The notes below the pieces were generated by a model. The model made no database searches. It had not been told where the DNA came from and worked only from the letters and a program-made list of their open reading frames with translations. DNA of 64,000 nucleotides from NCBI GenBank assembly GCA_000244995.1, contig CM001438.1, forward strand, positions 5,312,096-5,376,095, written 5' to 3'. This document shows, piece by piece, positions 33,761 to 42,187 of this stretch (positions are counted from its first letter, which is position 1; every line of letters begins with the position of its first letter). This DNA is from Burkholderiales bacterium JOSHI_001. GTDB taxonomy: Bacteria > Pseudomonadota > Gammaproteobacteria > Burkholderiales > Burkholderiaceae_C. Both the position numbers and the translations under genes were made by a program.

Positions 33761-35065
33761 CTATGTCAAGGCTGCGACCCCTTGCCACGCCAGCCGTCCG
33801 GCCACGTAGGTGCTGTGCAGGCAGCGCTCGTCGCCCAGCGTGAGCCAGGCGAACAGGCGCTGGTGCAGGCCCTGCGCCAGCCCCAGGCGGTGTTCGGCCA
33901 CCGGGCCCGCGGCCCAGTCCCAGGCGCACAGGTCGGCCAGGCGGCCGGGCTCGAAGCTGCCGATCTCGTGGTCCAGCCCCAGCGCCTTCGCCGCGCCCAG
34001 CGTGGCCGCGTGCAGCGCGGTCCAGGCCGTCAGGCGCTGGCCCGCCATCGCCTGCACCTGGTAGGCCGCCGCCGCGGTGCGCAGCATGGACAGGCTGGTG
34101 CCGCCGCCCACGTCGCTGGCCAGGCTGACCGCCACGCCGGCCGCTTCGGCCGCATGCCAGCCGAACAGGCCGCTGCCGAGGAACAGGTTGGACGAGGGGC
34201 TGTGGGCAATCTGTGCCCCGCTGTCACGCAGCAAAGCGCGGTCCTCGTCGTCCAGCCAGATGCCGTGGGCCAGCACGCTACGCGGGTGCAGCAGGCCGGC
34301 CTGGGCGTACACGTCCAGGTAGCTGCGGGCCCGGGGAAAGAGTTCCTTCACCCAGGCCACCTCGTCGCGGTTCTCGGCCACGTGGGTCTGCATGTACAGC
34401 GTGGGGTCGGCCGCGCACAGGGCACCGGCCATGGCCAGCTGGGCGTCGCTGCTGGTGGGGGCGAACCGCACCGTCACCGCATAGGCCAGGCGCTGGCGGC
34501 CGTGCCAGCGTGCGATCAGGTCCAGGCAGTCGCGTTCGGCCTGCGCCACGTCGTCGCGCAGGCCCTCGGGCGCGTGGCGGTCCATCAGCACCTTGCCGGC
34601 CACCAGGCGCATGCCGCGCTGTGCCGCAGCCTGGAACAGCGCGTCGGCCGACACCTTGTGCACCGTGGGAAACACCACCGCCGCGGTGGTGCCGTGGGCC
34701 AGCAGGGCGTCCAGGAAGCGCGCAGCCCCCTGTGCCGCCACCTCGGGGTCGGCATAACGCTGCTCGGCCGGGAAGGTGTAGGTGTTCAGCCAGTCCAGCA
34801 ATTCGGTGCCATAGCTGGCGATGACGTCCAGCTGCGGGCTGTGCACATGGGTGTCGATGAAGCCGGGCAACAGCAGCCGGCCTGCATGATCGTGGCGCGT
34901 CCAGCTTGCGTCCGGTGCATCGGGCTGCACCGCAACGATGCGGCCCCCCTGCACCAACAGCCAGTGGCCGGGCCGCCAGCGCAGCGCCGGGCTGTCGGTG
35001 GCGCCCCATTCCGGCTTGTCCACGAAGTCCAGCAGGTCACCGTGCAGGGCCAGTTTTTCGCTCAT
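33761..35065 (-). CDS. guaD: guanine deaminase
   Basis: 434 aa from the ATG at 35065 (GAAGAA upstream; the ORF extends a further 61 codons without coding character). Amidohydrolase family; converts guanine to xanthine and ammonia. Metal-binding motifs visible: GFIDTHVHSPQLDV, the QTHVAEN strand, VLAHGIWLD and the SDVGGGTSLSML active-site Asp region. PAEQRYADPE is characteristic of guanine deaminases. Divergent from xdhABC, which oxidises its product, with 80 bases between the two starts, so a shared control region is likely. Confidence 0.95.
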   Translation of the reverse strand: MSEKLALHGDLLDFVDKPEWGATDSPALRWRPGHWLLVQGGRIVAVQPDAPDASWTRHDHAGRLLLPGFIDTHVHSPQLDVIASYGTELLDWLNTYTFPAEQRYADPEVAAQGAARFLDALLAHGTTAAVVFPTVHKVSADALFQAAAQRGMRLVAGKVLMDRHAPEGLRDDVAQAERDCLDLIARWHGRQRLAYAVTVRFAPTSSDAQLAMAGALCAADPTLYMQTHVAENRDEVAWVKELFPRARSYLDVYAQAGLLHPRSVLAHGIWLDDEDRALLRDSGAQIAHSPSSNLFLGSGLFGWHAAEAAGVAVSLASDVGGGTSLSMLRTAAAAYQVQAMAGQRLTAWTALHAATLGAAKALGLDHEIGSFEPGRLADLCAWDWAAGPVAEHRLGLAQGLHQRLFAWLTLGDERCLHSTYVAGRLAWQGVAALT

Positions 35066-35145
35066 GTGGCATTCTTCAGCAAACCCAGGGCCAGGTCCGG
35101 GAGTTGCAATGCAGCACGCATGGGCACCGCCAGCGAGGATCCGCC

Positions 35146-36657
35146 ATGACGTCCCGTCCGATCCGCTTCTACCACCGTGGCCGCATCGTCGAGCTGGACC
35201 GCGTGGCCCCCACCCGCAGCGTGCTGGATTGGCTGCGCGAGGACGCACGCTGCACCGGCACCAAGGAAGGCTGCAACGAAGGCGATTGCGGCGCCTGCAC
35301 CGTGGTGCTGGGCACGCCGGCCGCCCCGGACGACACCCGCGCGGTGCGCGGCCTGGCGCTGCGCACGGTGAACGCCTGCATCCAGTTCCTGCCCATGCTG
35401 GACGGCAAGGCCCTGTTCACGGTGGAAGACCTGGCCCCGTTGGCCGGCGGCGCCCTGCACCCGGTGCAGCAGGCCCTGGTGCAGTGCCATGGCTCGCAGT
35501 GCGGCTTCTGCACCCCAGGCTTCGTGATGTCGCTGTTCCAGCAGTACGAACAGCACCGGGCGGGCGGCAGCACGCCCAGCCGCCAGGCCCTGGCCGACGC
35601 ACTGGCCGGCAACCTGTGCCGCTGCACCGGCTACCGGCCCATCCTGGACGCCGGCCAGCAGATGTTCAGCCTGCCGCCGGTGGCATTGGACACCACGCCG
35701 GTGCTGGCCGCCCTGGCCACCCTGGCGCAGGACAGCGAGCTGCGTCTGAACCACGCCGGCCAGCGCTGGCACGCCCCACGCAGCCTGGGCGCGCTGGCCA
35801 CGCTGCGCCAACAGCGCCCCGACGCCCAGCTGCTGGCCGGAGCCACCGACGTGGGCCTGTGGGTGAACAAGCAGTTGCGCCACCTGCCCGAAATCATCGA
35901 CCTGGGCGCGGTGGCCGAGCTGAAAGCCATCGAGACCCGTGACGATGGCCGGCTGTGGATCGGCGCCGGGGCGTCGCTGGAAGAAGCCTGGCACGCGCTG
36001 GCCCGGCGCTGGCCTTCACTGACCGATCTGTGGCTGCGCTTTGCCGCGCCGCCGGTGCGCCACGCCGGCACCCTGGGCGGCAACGTGGCCAACGGCTCGC
36101 CCATCGGCGACTGCGCCCCGGTGCTGCTGGCGCTGGACGCCGAACTGGACCTGCGCCAGGGCGACCAGGTGCGGCGCGTGCCGCTGCACGGCTTCTACCT
36201 GGACTACATGAAGAACAGCCTCGCGCGCGGCGAATTCCTGCAGGCGGTGGTGGTGCCGCCGCTTCCCGCCCAGCGCCAGGTGCGGGCCTACAAGATCAGC
36301 AAGCGCTTCGACTGCGACATCTCGGCCCTGTGCGCCGGCTTCTCGGTGGAACTGGACGGCGACACCGTGCGCCATGTGCGGCTGGCCTTCGGCGGCATGG
36401 CCGCCACGGTGCGCCGCGCCCTGCGCGCCGAAGCCGCCCTGCTGGGCCGGCCCTGGGACGCGCAGGCCCTGGCCGCGGCGCAGCAGGCCCTGGCGCAGGA
36501 CTTCAGCCCGCTGACCGACCTGCGCGCCAGCGACGCCCACCGGCGCCAGGTGGCGGCCAACCTGCTGCAGCGCTTCTGGCTCGAGACCCGGCCGCAGGAC
36601 CCGCTGCCAGCGCAGGCCGTGAGCGTGTTCGCGGACCTGCGGGCGGGCGTGGCATGA
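35146..36657 (+). CDS. xdhA: xanthine dehydrogenase small subunit (2Fe-2S and FAD domains)
   Basis: 503 aa from the ATG at 35146. Plant-type 2Fe-2S domain with Cys in CNEGDCGACTVVLG, then the second 2Fe-2S domain (QCGFCTPGFVMSL and NLCRCTGYRPI), then the FAD domain with LAGATDVGLWVNK and GTLGGNVANGSPIGD. Electrons from the molybdenum site in XdhB pass through these centres to FAD and NAD+. The stop overlaps the xdhB start (ATGA). Usual length for the proteobacterial bipartite enzyme (about 480-510 aa). Confidence 0.97.
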   Translation: MTSRPIRFYHRGRIVELDRVAPTRSVLDWLREDARCTGTKEGCNEGDCGACTVVLGTPAAPDDTRAVRGLALRTVNACIQFLPMLDGKALFTVEDLAPLAGGALHPVQQALVQCHGSQCGFCTPGFVMSLFQQYEQHRAGGSTPSRQALADALAGNLCRCTGYRPILDAGQQMFSLPPVALDTTPVLAALATLAQDSELRLNHAGQRWHAPRSLGALATLRQQRPDAQLLAGATDVGLWVNKQLRHLPEIIDLGAVAELKAIETRDDGRLWIGAGASLEEAWHALARRWPSLTDLWLRFAAPPVRHAGTLGGNVANGSPIGDCAPVLLALDAELDLRQGDQVRRVPLHGFYLDYMKNSLARGEFLQAVVVPPLPAQRQVRAYKISKRFDCDISALCAGFSVELDGDTVRHVRLAFGGMAATVRRALRAEAALLGRPWDAQALAAAQQALAQDFSPLTDLRASDAHRRQVAANLLQRFWLETRPQDPLPAQAVSVFADLRAGVA

Positions 36658-39002
36658 ACAAGCCCCTGCCCGCCGATGTGCTGCACCCCAGCGCCCAGGT
36701 GGGCTTGGACCACCCGCATGAATCGGCGCCACTGCACGTCAGCGGCCAGGCGCCCTACATCGACGACCTGCCCGAACTGGCCGGCACGCTGCACTGCGTG
36801 CTGGGCCTGTCGCCGGTGGCGCATGGGCGCCTGAAAGGCCTGAACCTGGAGGTGCTGCGCGCCCTGCCCGGCGTGGTGGACGTGTTCAGCGCGGCCGACA
36901 TCCCGGGCGTGAACGACTGCGGCGCCATCGTGCACGACGAGCCCATCCTGGCGGAACTGGACCGCGGCGAGGCCCTGGGCAGCCTGCGCTACCTGGGCCA
37001 GCCGGTGTTCGCGGTGGTGGCCCAGACGCGCACCCAGGCGCGCCAGGCCGCGGCCCGCGCCCGCGAGGTGCTGGACATCGAAGCCCTGCCACCGCTGCTG
37101 GACCCGCTGCAAGCCCACGCCAAAGGCCAGCATGTGCTGCCGTCCATGCACCTGGCGCGCGGCGACGCGAAGGGGGCACTCGCCGCCGCGCCGCGCCGCC
37201 TGAGCGGCCGGCTCAGCGTGGGCGGGCAGGAGCAGTTCTACCTGGAAGGCCAGATCAGCTACGCCATCCCGCAGGAAGGCGATGCGATGCTGGTGCACTG
37301 CTCCACCCAGCACCCCAGCGAGATGCAGCACCTGGTGGCGCATGCCCTGGGCCTGCCGGCGCACCGGGTGCAGGTGCAGTGCCGGCGCATGGGCGGCGGC
37401 TTTGGCGGCAAGGAATCGCAGTCCGCGCCCTTTGCCTGCGTGGCCGCGCTGGCCGCGCGCCGGCTGGGCCGGCCGGTGAAGCTGCGGCTGGACCGCGACG
37501 ACGACTTCCTCATCACCGGTCGGCGCCACTGCTTCTGGTACGAGTACGAGGTGGGCTTCGACGACCAGGGCCGCGTGCTGGGCGCCGAAGTCAGCATGGT
37601 CTCGCGCGCCGGCCACTCGGCCGACCTGTCCGGCCCGGTGATGACGCGCGCGCTGTGCCACTTCGACAACGCCTACTGGCTGCCGCATGTGGCCCTGCAC
37701 GGCCACAGCGCGCGCACCAACACGCAAAGCAACACCGCCTTCCGCGGCTTCGGCGGGCCGCAGGGGGCGATCGCCATCGAGGTCATCCTCGATTCGGTGG
37801 CGCGCGAGCTGGGCCGCGACCCGCTGGACGTGCGGCGGCTGAATTTCTACGGCCCCGACCAGACCACGCCCTACGGCCAGCCGGTGGTGGACAACGTGAT
37901 CCACGAACTGGTGGACGAACTGGAACGCAGCAGCGGCTACCGCGAACGCCGCGTTGCCGCAGCGGCGTTCAACGACAACAGCCCGGTGCTCAAGCGCGGC
38001 CTGGCGCTCACGCCGGTGAAGTTCGGCATCTCCTTCAATGTGCGCCACTACAACCAGGCCGGCGCCCTGGTGCATGTGTACACCGATGGCTCGGTGCTGG
38101 TGAACCACGGTGGCACCGAAATGGGCCAGGGCCTGAACACCAAGGTGGCCCAGGTGGTGGCGCACGAGCTGGGCCTGCCCCTGGCGGCGGTGCGCGTCAG
38201 CGCCACCGACACCCACAAGGTGGCCAACACCTCGGCCACCGCCGCGTCTACCGGCAGCGACCTGAACGGCAAGGCCGCGCAGGACGCCGCGCGCCAGGTG
38301 CGCGAACGCCTGGCCGCCTGCGCCGCCCATCTGCACGGCGGTGCAGCGCAGGATGTGCAGTTTTCCGCCGGCCAGGTGCTGGTGAACGGCCAGCGGCTGA
38401 TCTTCGCCACGCTGGTGCAGCAGGCCTACCAGGAACGGGTTCAGCTGTGGTCCGACGGCTTTTACGCCACGCCAGGCCTGAGCTGGGACCGCGCCACCCT
38501 GAAGGGCAACCCCTTCTACTATTTCGCCTACGGCGCGGCGGTGAGCGAGGTGCTGCTGGACACCCTCACCGGCGAATGGCGGCTGCTGCGCGCCGACCTG
38601 CTGCACGACGTGGGCCGGTCGCTGAACCCGGCGCTGGACATCGGCCAGGTGGAAGGCGCCTTCATCCAGGGCATGGGCTGGCTGACCATGGAAGAATTGG
38701 TCTGGCACCCCCAGACCGGCATGCTGCTCACCCACGCCCCCAGCACCTACAAGATCCCCACCGCCAACGACTGCCCGGCGGACCTGCGCACGGCCCTGTT
38801 CCGCAATGACAACGTGCAGGACAGCATCCACCGCAGCAAGGCCGTGGGCGAGCCGCCGCTGCTGCTGCCGTTTTCGGTCTTCCTGGCCCTGCGCGACGCC
38901 ATCTCGGCCGTGGGCGGCCACCGCGTGGACCCGCCGCTGAACGCACCGGCCACTGGCGAGGCCATCTTGCGGGCGATCAACGCGGTGCGCGCCGTCGGCT
39001 GA
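36654..39002 (+). CDS. xdhB: xanthine dehydrogenase large molybdopterin subunit
   Basis: 782 aa from the ATG at 36654 (4-base overlap with xdhA). Molybdopterin-binding segments: RMGGGFGGKESQ, RTNTQSNTAFRGFGGPQG with the conserved Arg, VNHGGTEMGQGLNTK, and the catalytic Glu in SKAVGEPPLLLPF. It hydroxylates hypoxanthine to xanthine and xanthine to urate. Followed by xdhC with one base between stop and start codon. Confidence 0.97.
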   Translation: MNKPLPADVLHPSAQVGLDHPHESAPLHVSGQAPYIDDLPELAGTLHCVLGLSPVAHGRLKGLNLEVLRALPGVVDVFSAADIPGVNDCGAIVHDEPILAELDRGEALGSLRYLGQPVFAVVAQTRTQARQAAARAREVLDIEALPPLLDPLQAHAKGQHVLPSMHLARGDAKGALAAAPRRLSGRLSVGGQEQFYLEGQISYAIPQEGDAMLVHCSTQHPSEMQHLVAHALGLPAHRVQVQCRRMGGGFGGKESQSAPFACVAALAARRLGRPVKLRLDRDDDFLITGRRHCFWYEYEVGFDDQGRVLGAEVSMVSRAGHSADLSGPVMTRALCHFDNAYWLPHVALHGHSARTNTQSNTAFRGFGGPQGAIAIEVILDSVARELGRDPLDVRRLNFYGPDQTTPYGQPVVDNVIHELVDELERSSGYRERRVAAAAFNDNSPVLKRGLALTPVKFGISFNVRHYNQAGALVHVYTDGSVLVNHGGTEMGQGLNTKVAQVVAHELGLPLAAVRVSATDTHKVANTSATAASTGSDLNGKAAQDAARQVRERLAACAAHLHGGAAQDVQFSAGQVLVNGQRLIFATLVQQAYQERVQLWSDGFYATPGLSWDRATLKGNPFYYFAYGAAVSEVLLDTLTGEWRLLRADLLHDVGRSLNPALDIGQVEGAFIQGMGWLTMEELVWHPQTGMLLTHAPSTYKIPTANDCPADLRTALFRNDNVQDSIHRSKAVGEPPLLLPFSVFLALRDAISAVGGHRVDPPLNAPATGEAILRAINAVRAVG

Positions 39003-39003
39003 A

Positions 39004-39813
39004 ATGTCGGCTCGAGAAGCCGCCAAACAATGGCTGGCCTGCGCCGAGCCGGCCGTGGTGGTGCGCGTGGCGCGGGCCCAGGGCTCGGTGCCGCGCGAGG
39101 CCGGCACGCGCATGCTGGTGTCGGCGCGGCAGGTGATGGGCACCATCGGTGGCGGCCACCTGGAATGGCGCGCCATTGAGCGTGCGCGCCGCCTGCTGGC
39201 AACGCCCGGCCTGCCGAACGACGAAGAGCATGTGGCCCTGGGCCCGGCCCTGGGCCAGTGCTGCGGCGGCGCGGTGACGCTGGCCTATGAACGGCTGGAC
39301 GCCAGCGTGCTGGCCGCCTGGCCCGACGCGGCGTTGCTGTTCAGGCTGCAGCTGTACGGTGCCGGCCACGTGGGCCGGGCCATCGTGCGAGCGTTGGCGC
39401 CGCTGCGGGTGCAGGTGGACTGGATCGACGAGCGCGAAGATGAGTTTCCGGCCGAACCGCTGCCCGGCCAGCCCTGGCCGGCCTGGCTGTCGCGCGTGGC
39501 GGTGGACGAAGTGCAGGCCGAGGTGGACCAGGCCGGCCCGGGGCACTTCTACCTGGTGCTGACGCACAGCCACGACCTGGACCTGCGCATCACCGAGGCC
39601 ATCGCCCGCCGCGGTGACTTCGCCTACCTGGGCCTGATCGGCTCGGCCACCAAGCGCGCCCGCTTCATGAACCGGCTGGCCGAGCGGGGCCTGGCGCCGG
39701 ATGTGCTGGCGCGCATCACCTGCCCGATCGGCGTGCCGGGCATAGATGGAAAAGAGCCGGAGGTGATCGCCGCGGCCGTGGTGGCGCAGCTGCTGCAGGT
39801 GGCAAGAGCCTGA
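39004..39813 (+). CDS. xdhC: xanthine dehydrogenase accessory protein XdhC
   Basis: 269 aa. XdhC binds the molybdenum cofactor and loads its sulfurated form into XdhB. Seen: N-terminal XdhC/CoxI domain (VRVARAQGSVPREAGTRMLV, GTIGGGHLEWRAI, GQCCGGAVTL) and a C-terminal Rossmann domain (LQLYGAGHVGRAIVRAL; YLGLIGSATKRARFMNRL). One base separates its ATG from the xdhB stop, which is the expected operon order xdhABC. Confidence 0.96.
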   Translation: MSAREAAKQWLACAEPAVVVRVARAQGSVPREAGTRMLVSARQVMGTIGGGHLEWRAIERARRLLATPGLPNDEEHVALGPALGQCCGGAVTLAYERLDASVLAAWPDAALLFRLQLYGAGHVGRAIVRALAPLRVQVDWIDEREDEFPAEPLPGQPWPAWLSRVAVDEVQAEVDQAGPGHFYLVLTHSHDLDLRITEAIARRGDFAYLGLIGSATKRARFMNRLAERGLAPDVLARITCPIGVPGIDGKEPEVIAAAVVAQLLQVARA

Positions 39814-39829
39814 CGTGACGCGAAGCGGC

Positions 39830-39909
39830 CGGCGCCGGGCCGCCCCAAGGCGGCCGCGCAGCCCCCGCGGGGGGCGGTCGGCGGTACCCCGCCGACCGGG
39901 GGCGCCGTG
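39830..39909. repeat. GC-rich modular hairpin element, copy 2
   Basis: Three hairpins in a row between convergent genes: GGCCGCC-CCAA-GGCGGCC (39838-39855), GCCCCC-GCG-GGGGGC (39861-39875) and GGTCGGCGG-TACC-CCGCCGACC (39876-39897), then CGGGGGCGCC up to the stop of the leftward gene. Module order matches the element at 22821-22877; the third hairpin has a different sequence but keeps full pairing. Confidence 0.65.
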
Positions 39910-40692
39910 TCAGGCTTCCGCTTCGCGAGCCAGGGCTGGCACGTCCAGCACCCGCACGGTGTACCCGGCCACCTCGATCACCCCTTGGCGGGTGAAGCTG
40001 CGCATCAGCCGCGACAGGGTTTCGGGCGTGATGGCCAGTTGCGAGGCGATGTCGCGCTTGCGCATGGGCAGTTGCACCACGGCCTGGTGCGCGTCGGCCA
40101 GGCGTTCGCAGCGTTGCAGCAGCCACTGGGCCAGGCGCGCCGGGGCGTCCTTGTGCATCAACTCGTGGGTGTTCACGGCCAGCGCTTGCACTTCACGCGC
40201 CAGGCCCTGGATCACCCGCTTGGCCAGCGTCGGCTGGCGTTCGATCTGGGCCTGCAGCGCGTCGCGCGGCAGCTCCACCAGGGTGGCCACGCTCCAGGCC
40301 TGGGCGTCCATCGAATGGCTGGCCGCCAGCCAGGCGGAACTGAGGTCCAGCCAGGCGGGACCGCGCACGATGCGTTCGCTGCGGAAGGTGCCGTCGGCGG
40401 TGCGGAACCCCAGCGCCACGTCGCCATCGGCCACCGCCACCATGGTGCGGGCCGCTTCCATGCGGCTGAACACGGTGGCGCCCTGGGGCACGGAGCGCAC
40501 CTGCGCCACGCTGTTCAGCCATTCACATTCCGCCGCGGTGGGGGCCGGCGAGCCCATCAGTGCTTGCCACATGCGGGCGTCGGCGCCGCCGGGCACACCC
40601 AGGTGCAGGCCCACGGCGCTCCCCGCGCGGCTGCGCAACGCGCGCTCAGGCAGCAGGCCCAGGGCGGAAGGGTTGGCAGAAGGCAGGTCCAT
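39910..40692 (-). CDS. Crp/Fnr-family transcriptional regulator
   Basis: 260 aa from the ATG at 40692; a start 14 codons earlier is possible. The N-terminal half is a cyclic-nucleotide-binding-like jelly roll, a long dimerisation helix follows, and the C-terminus is a winged HTH (KRDIASQLAITPETLSRLMRSF). The recognition helix has the E-x-x-S-R pattern of Fnr, which predicts binding to TTGAT-N4-ATCAA sites. The N-terminal cysteine cluster of oxygen-sensing Fnr is missing (only two scattered Cys), so it is not a 4Fe-4S sensor; Dnr-like sensing of another signal is possible. Divergent from the hemerythrin-like gene. Confidence 0.9.
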   Translation of the reverse strand: MDLPSANPSALGLLPERALRSRAGSAVGLHLGVPGGADARMWQALMGSPAPTAAECEWLNSVAQVRSVPQGATVFSRMEAARTMVAVADGDVALGFRTADGTFRSERIVRGPAWLDLSSAWLAASHSMDAQAWSVATLVELPRDALQAQIERQPTLAKRVIQGLAREVQALAVNTHELMHKDAPARLAQWLLQRCERLADAHQAVVQLPMRKRDIASQLAITPETLSRLMRSFTRQGVIEVAGYTVRVLDVPALAREAEA

Positions 40693-40760
40693 GGCGGGGT
40701 ACAACCGGCGTCGGTGGATGAACAATGATTGCAATGTGGTTCAAGGCCCCGGGGACCGGG

Positions 40761-40774
40761 TTGCGCTGGATCAA
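40761..40774 (+). promoter_or_regulatory. candidate Fnr-type binding site
   Basis: TTGCG-CTGG-ATCAA against the consensus TTGAT-N4-ATCAA: eight of ten defined bases match, with one perfect half-site. It sits 46 bases upstream of the hemerythrin-like start and 69 bases from the start of the divergent Fnr-type regulator gene. Confidence 0.45.
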
Positions 40775-40819
40775 CGGGCCGTAATGGGTAGGCTGAGCGT
40801 CAGCGGTGAGAATTGAGCC

Positions 40820-41401
40820 ATGTCTGAAACCCTTGGCCGCGACCTGCCCGGCATGCACAGTCCGGCCGCCGGCTTTGACGCCCCCTTCGAGGTGCTGGCC
40901 GGCTGCCACGAACGCGTGCGACGCAGCCTGGCGCTGCTGGAACGCCTGCTGTCGCACCTGGCGCAGCAGGGCGTGGACGACGCGGCACGGTCCGCGGCAC
41001 AGGACGTGTGGCGTTATTTCGACATCGCCGCACCCCAGCACCACCAGGACGAGGAACGCCATGTCATCCCGCTGTTGCTGGCCAGCGGGGACGGTGAATT
41101 GATGGCCGCGGCGCGCCAGATGCGGGCCGACCACGGGCGCATGGACGCCGTGTGGGCCACGCTGGGGCCGGCACTGAAAGCGGTGGCCCAGGGCAACAAC
41201 GGTGCGCTGCCGGCGCCGCAATGGCAGGCGCTGGCACTGGATGCGCAGCGCTACATCGCCCTGCACGGCACCCATGTGCCGCTGGAGGACGCCCTGGCCT
41301 TTCCGGCCGCGCAGGCCCGCACCGACGCGCGCGCCCGAGCCGCCATGGGCCAGGAGATGGCCCGCCGCCGCGGGGTGGCGCCGCCGCCGGCCGCAAATTA
41401 A
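40820..41401 (+). CDS. hemerythrin HHE-domain protein
   Basis: 193 aa, cytoplasmic. A four-helix bundle with the ligand pattern of HHE hemerythrin-like proteins: H30 and nearby Glu in LAGCHERVRR, HHQDEERHVIPLL, MRADHGRMD and HGTHVPLEDAL. Members bind a di-iron centre and are tied to oxygen, nitric oxide or iron handling. Divergent from a Crp/Fnr regulator and preceded by a partial Fnr-type site, which suggests control by that regulator. The final 25 residues are Ala/Arg-rich and probably disordered. Confidence 0.88.
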   Translation: MSETLGRDLPGMHSPAAGFDAPFEVLAGCHERVRRSLALLERLLSHLAQQGVDDAARSAAQDVWRYFDIAAPQHHQDEERHVIPLLLASGDGELMAAARQMRADHGRMDAVWATLGPALKAVAQGNNGALPAPQWQALALDAQRYIALHGTHVPLEDALAFPAAQARTDARARAAMGQEMARRRGVAPPPAAN

Positions 41402-41414
41402 GCCGGGTCCCGCC

Positions 41415-42056
41415 TTACAGCGGGTTGAAGGACTTCTCGCGCCGGTAGTGCACGTAGCCCACGCTGGCCCCCGCGCGCAGGCCCACGCCCAGGCGGATGG
41501 GCGCCAGCACCACGCCATTCAGGCGCTGGTAGTTCATGCCCACGCCGCCCACGTAGTACAGGCTGCCGTCCACGCCGGGGAAGCGCTTGTAGATGGCCTG
41601 CGCGTCCGGCAGGTGGTAGACCAGCACGAAGACCTTGGACGCGTTGGCGCCCAGGTCCACGCCCACCGAGGGCCCGCTCCAGTACAGCTTGTGGGAACTG
41701 CCGTCGCGCAGCACCAGGTCGCCCTCGCCGTAGCGCACGCCCACCGAGATGGCCAACGCCGCCTCTTCGCCACGGATGAAGCCATTGGGCCGGCCCTGTT
41801 CGGCAAAGGCGCGCTCGATCACACGCGCCAGGCCTTCGGTGGTGTTGCCGAAGAATTCGCTGGCCGCCTGCATCACCGTGCCCTGGTCGTAGGTGGCCTC
41901 TTCGGCCGGCGCTGTGGGCGCGGCCGGCGCGGCGTGGGCACGCCCGGCCACGAAGGCCGTGGCGCCTCCCAGCGCCAGGGCGCCCAGGCGGCGCATGACC
42001 TGACGGCGGTCGGCGTCACTCAAGGTGACGGTAGGCAGGGGTTTGACTGGCTTCAT
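41415..42056 (-). CDS. DUF1134 family exported protein (EipA-like)
   Basis: 213 aa from the ATG at 42056. N-terminal twin-arginine-like signal (DRRQVMRRLGALALGGATAF...AHA). The mature part follows the DUF1134/EipA pattern: ISVGVRYGEGDL, KLYWSGPSVGVDLGANASK, the VLVYHL strand, RFPGVDGSLYYVGGVGMNY and the VVLAPIRLGVGLRAGASVGY strands. EipA of Brucella is a periplasmic protein needed for envelope integrity; that role is known only for alphaproteobacteria, so function here is by family. It is convergent with the hemerythrin gene and divergent from ppk. Confidence 0.85.
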   Translation of the reverse strand: MKPVKPLPTVTLSDADRRQVMRRLGALALGGATAFVAGRAHAAPAAPTAPAEEATYDQGTVMQAASEFFGNTTEGLARVIERAFAEQGRPNGFIRGEEAALAISVGVRYGEGDLVLRDGSSHKLYWSGPSVGVDLGANASKVFVLVYHLPDAQAIYKRFPGVDGSLYYVGGVGMNYQRLNGVVLAPIRLGVGLRAGASVGYVHYRREKSFNPL

Positions 42057-42147
42057 CGGGGCTGCTCTTGTCGGCATCACAGACCCTGAAGCCTAGGCCT
42101 GGCACGTTGCTGGCACGCTGAGCAGCGGCAACACAAGGTAATGACAG

Positions 42148-42165
42148 GTGTCATCGAACTGTCGT
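42148..42165 (+). promoter_or_regulatory. Pho box upstream of ppk
   Basis: GTGTCAT (42148-42154), four bases, CTGTCGT (42159-42165) against the PhoB site CTGTCAT-N4-CTGTCAT: 12 of 14 defined positions match with exact spacing. It is 22 bases upstream of the ppk start. ATGACA-GG-TGTCAT (42141-42154) also forms an inverted repeat overlapping it. Confidence 0.65.
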
Positions 42166-42187
42166 CATGCCTTCATAAACTGATGAC

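Noticed and set aside
36288-39176. 962-codon open frame opposite xdhB
   Set aside because: Antisense shadow of xdhAB, which has all cofactor motifs.
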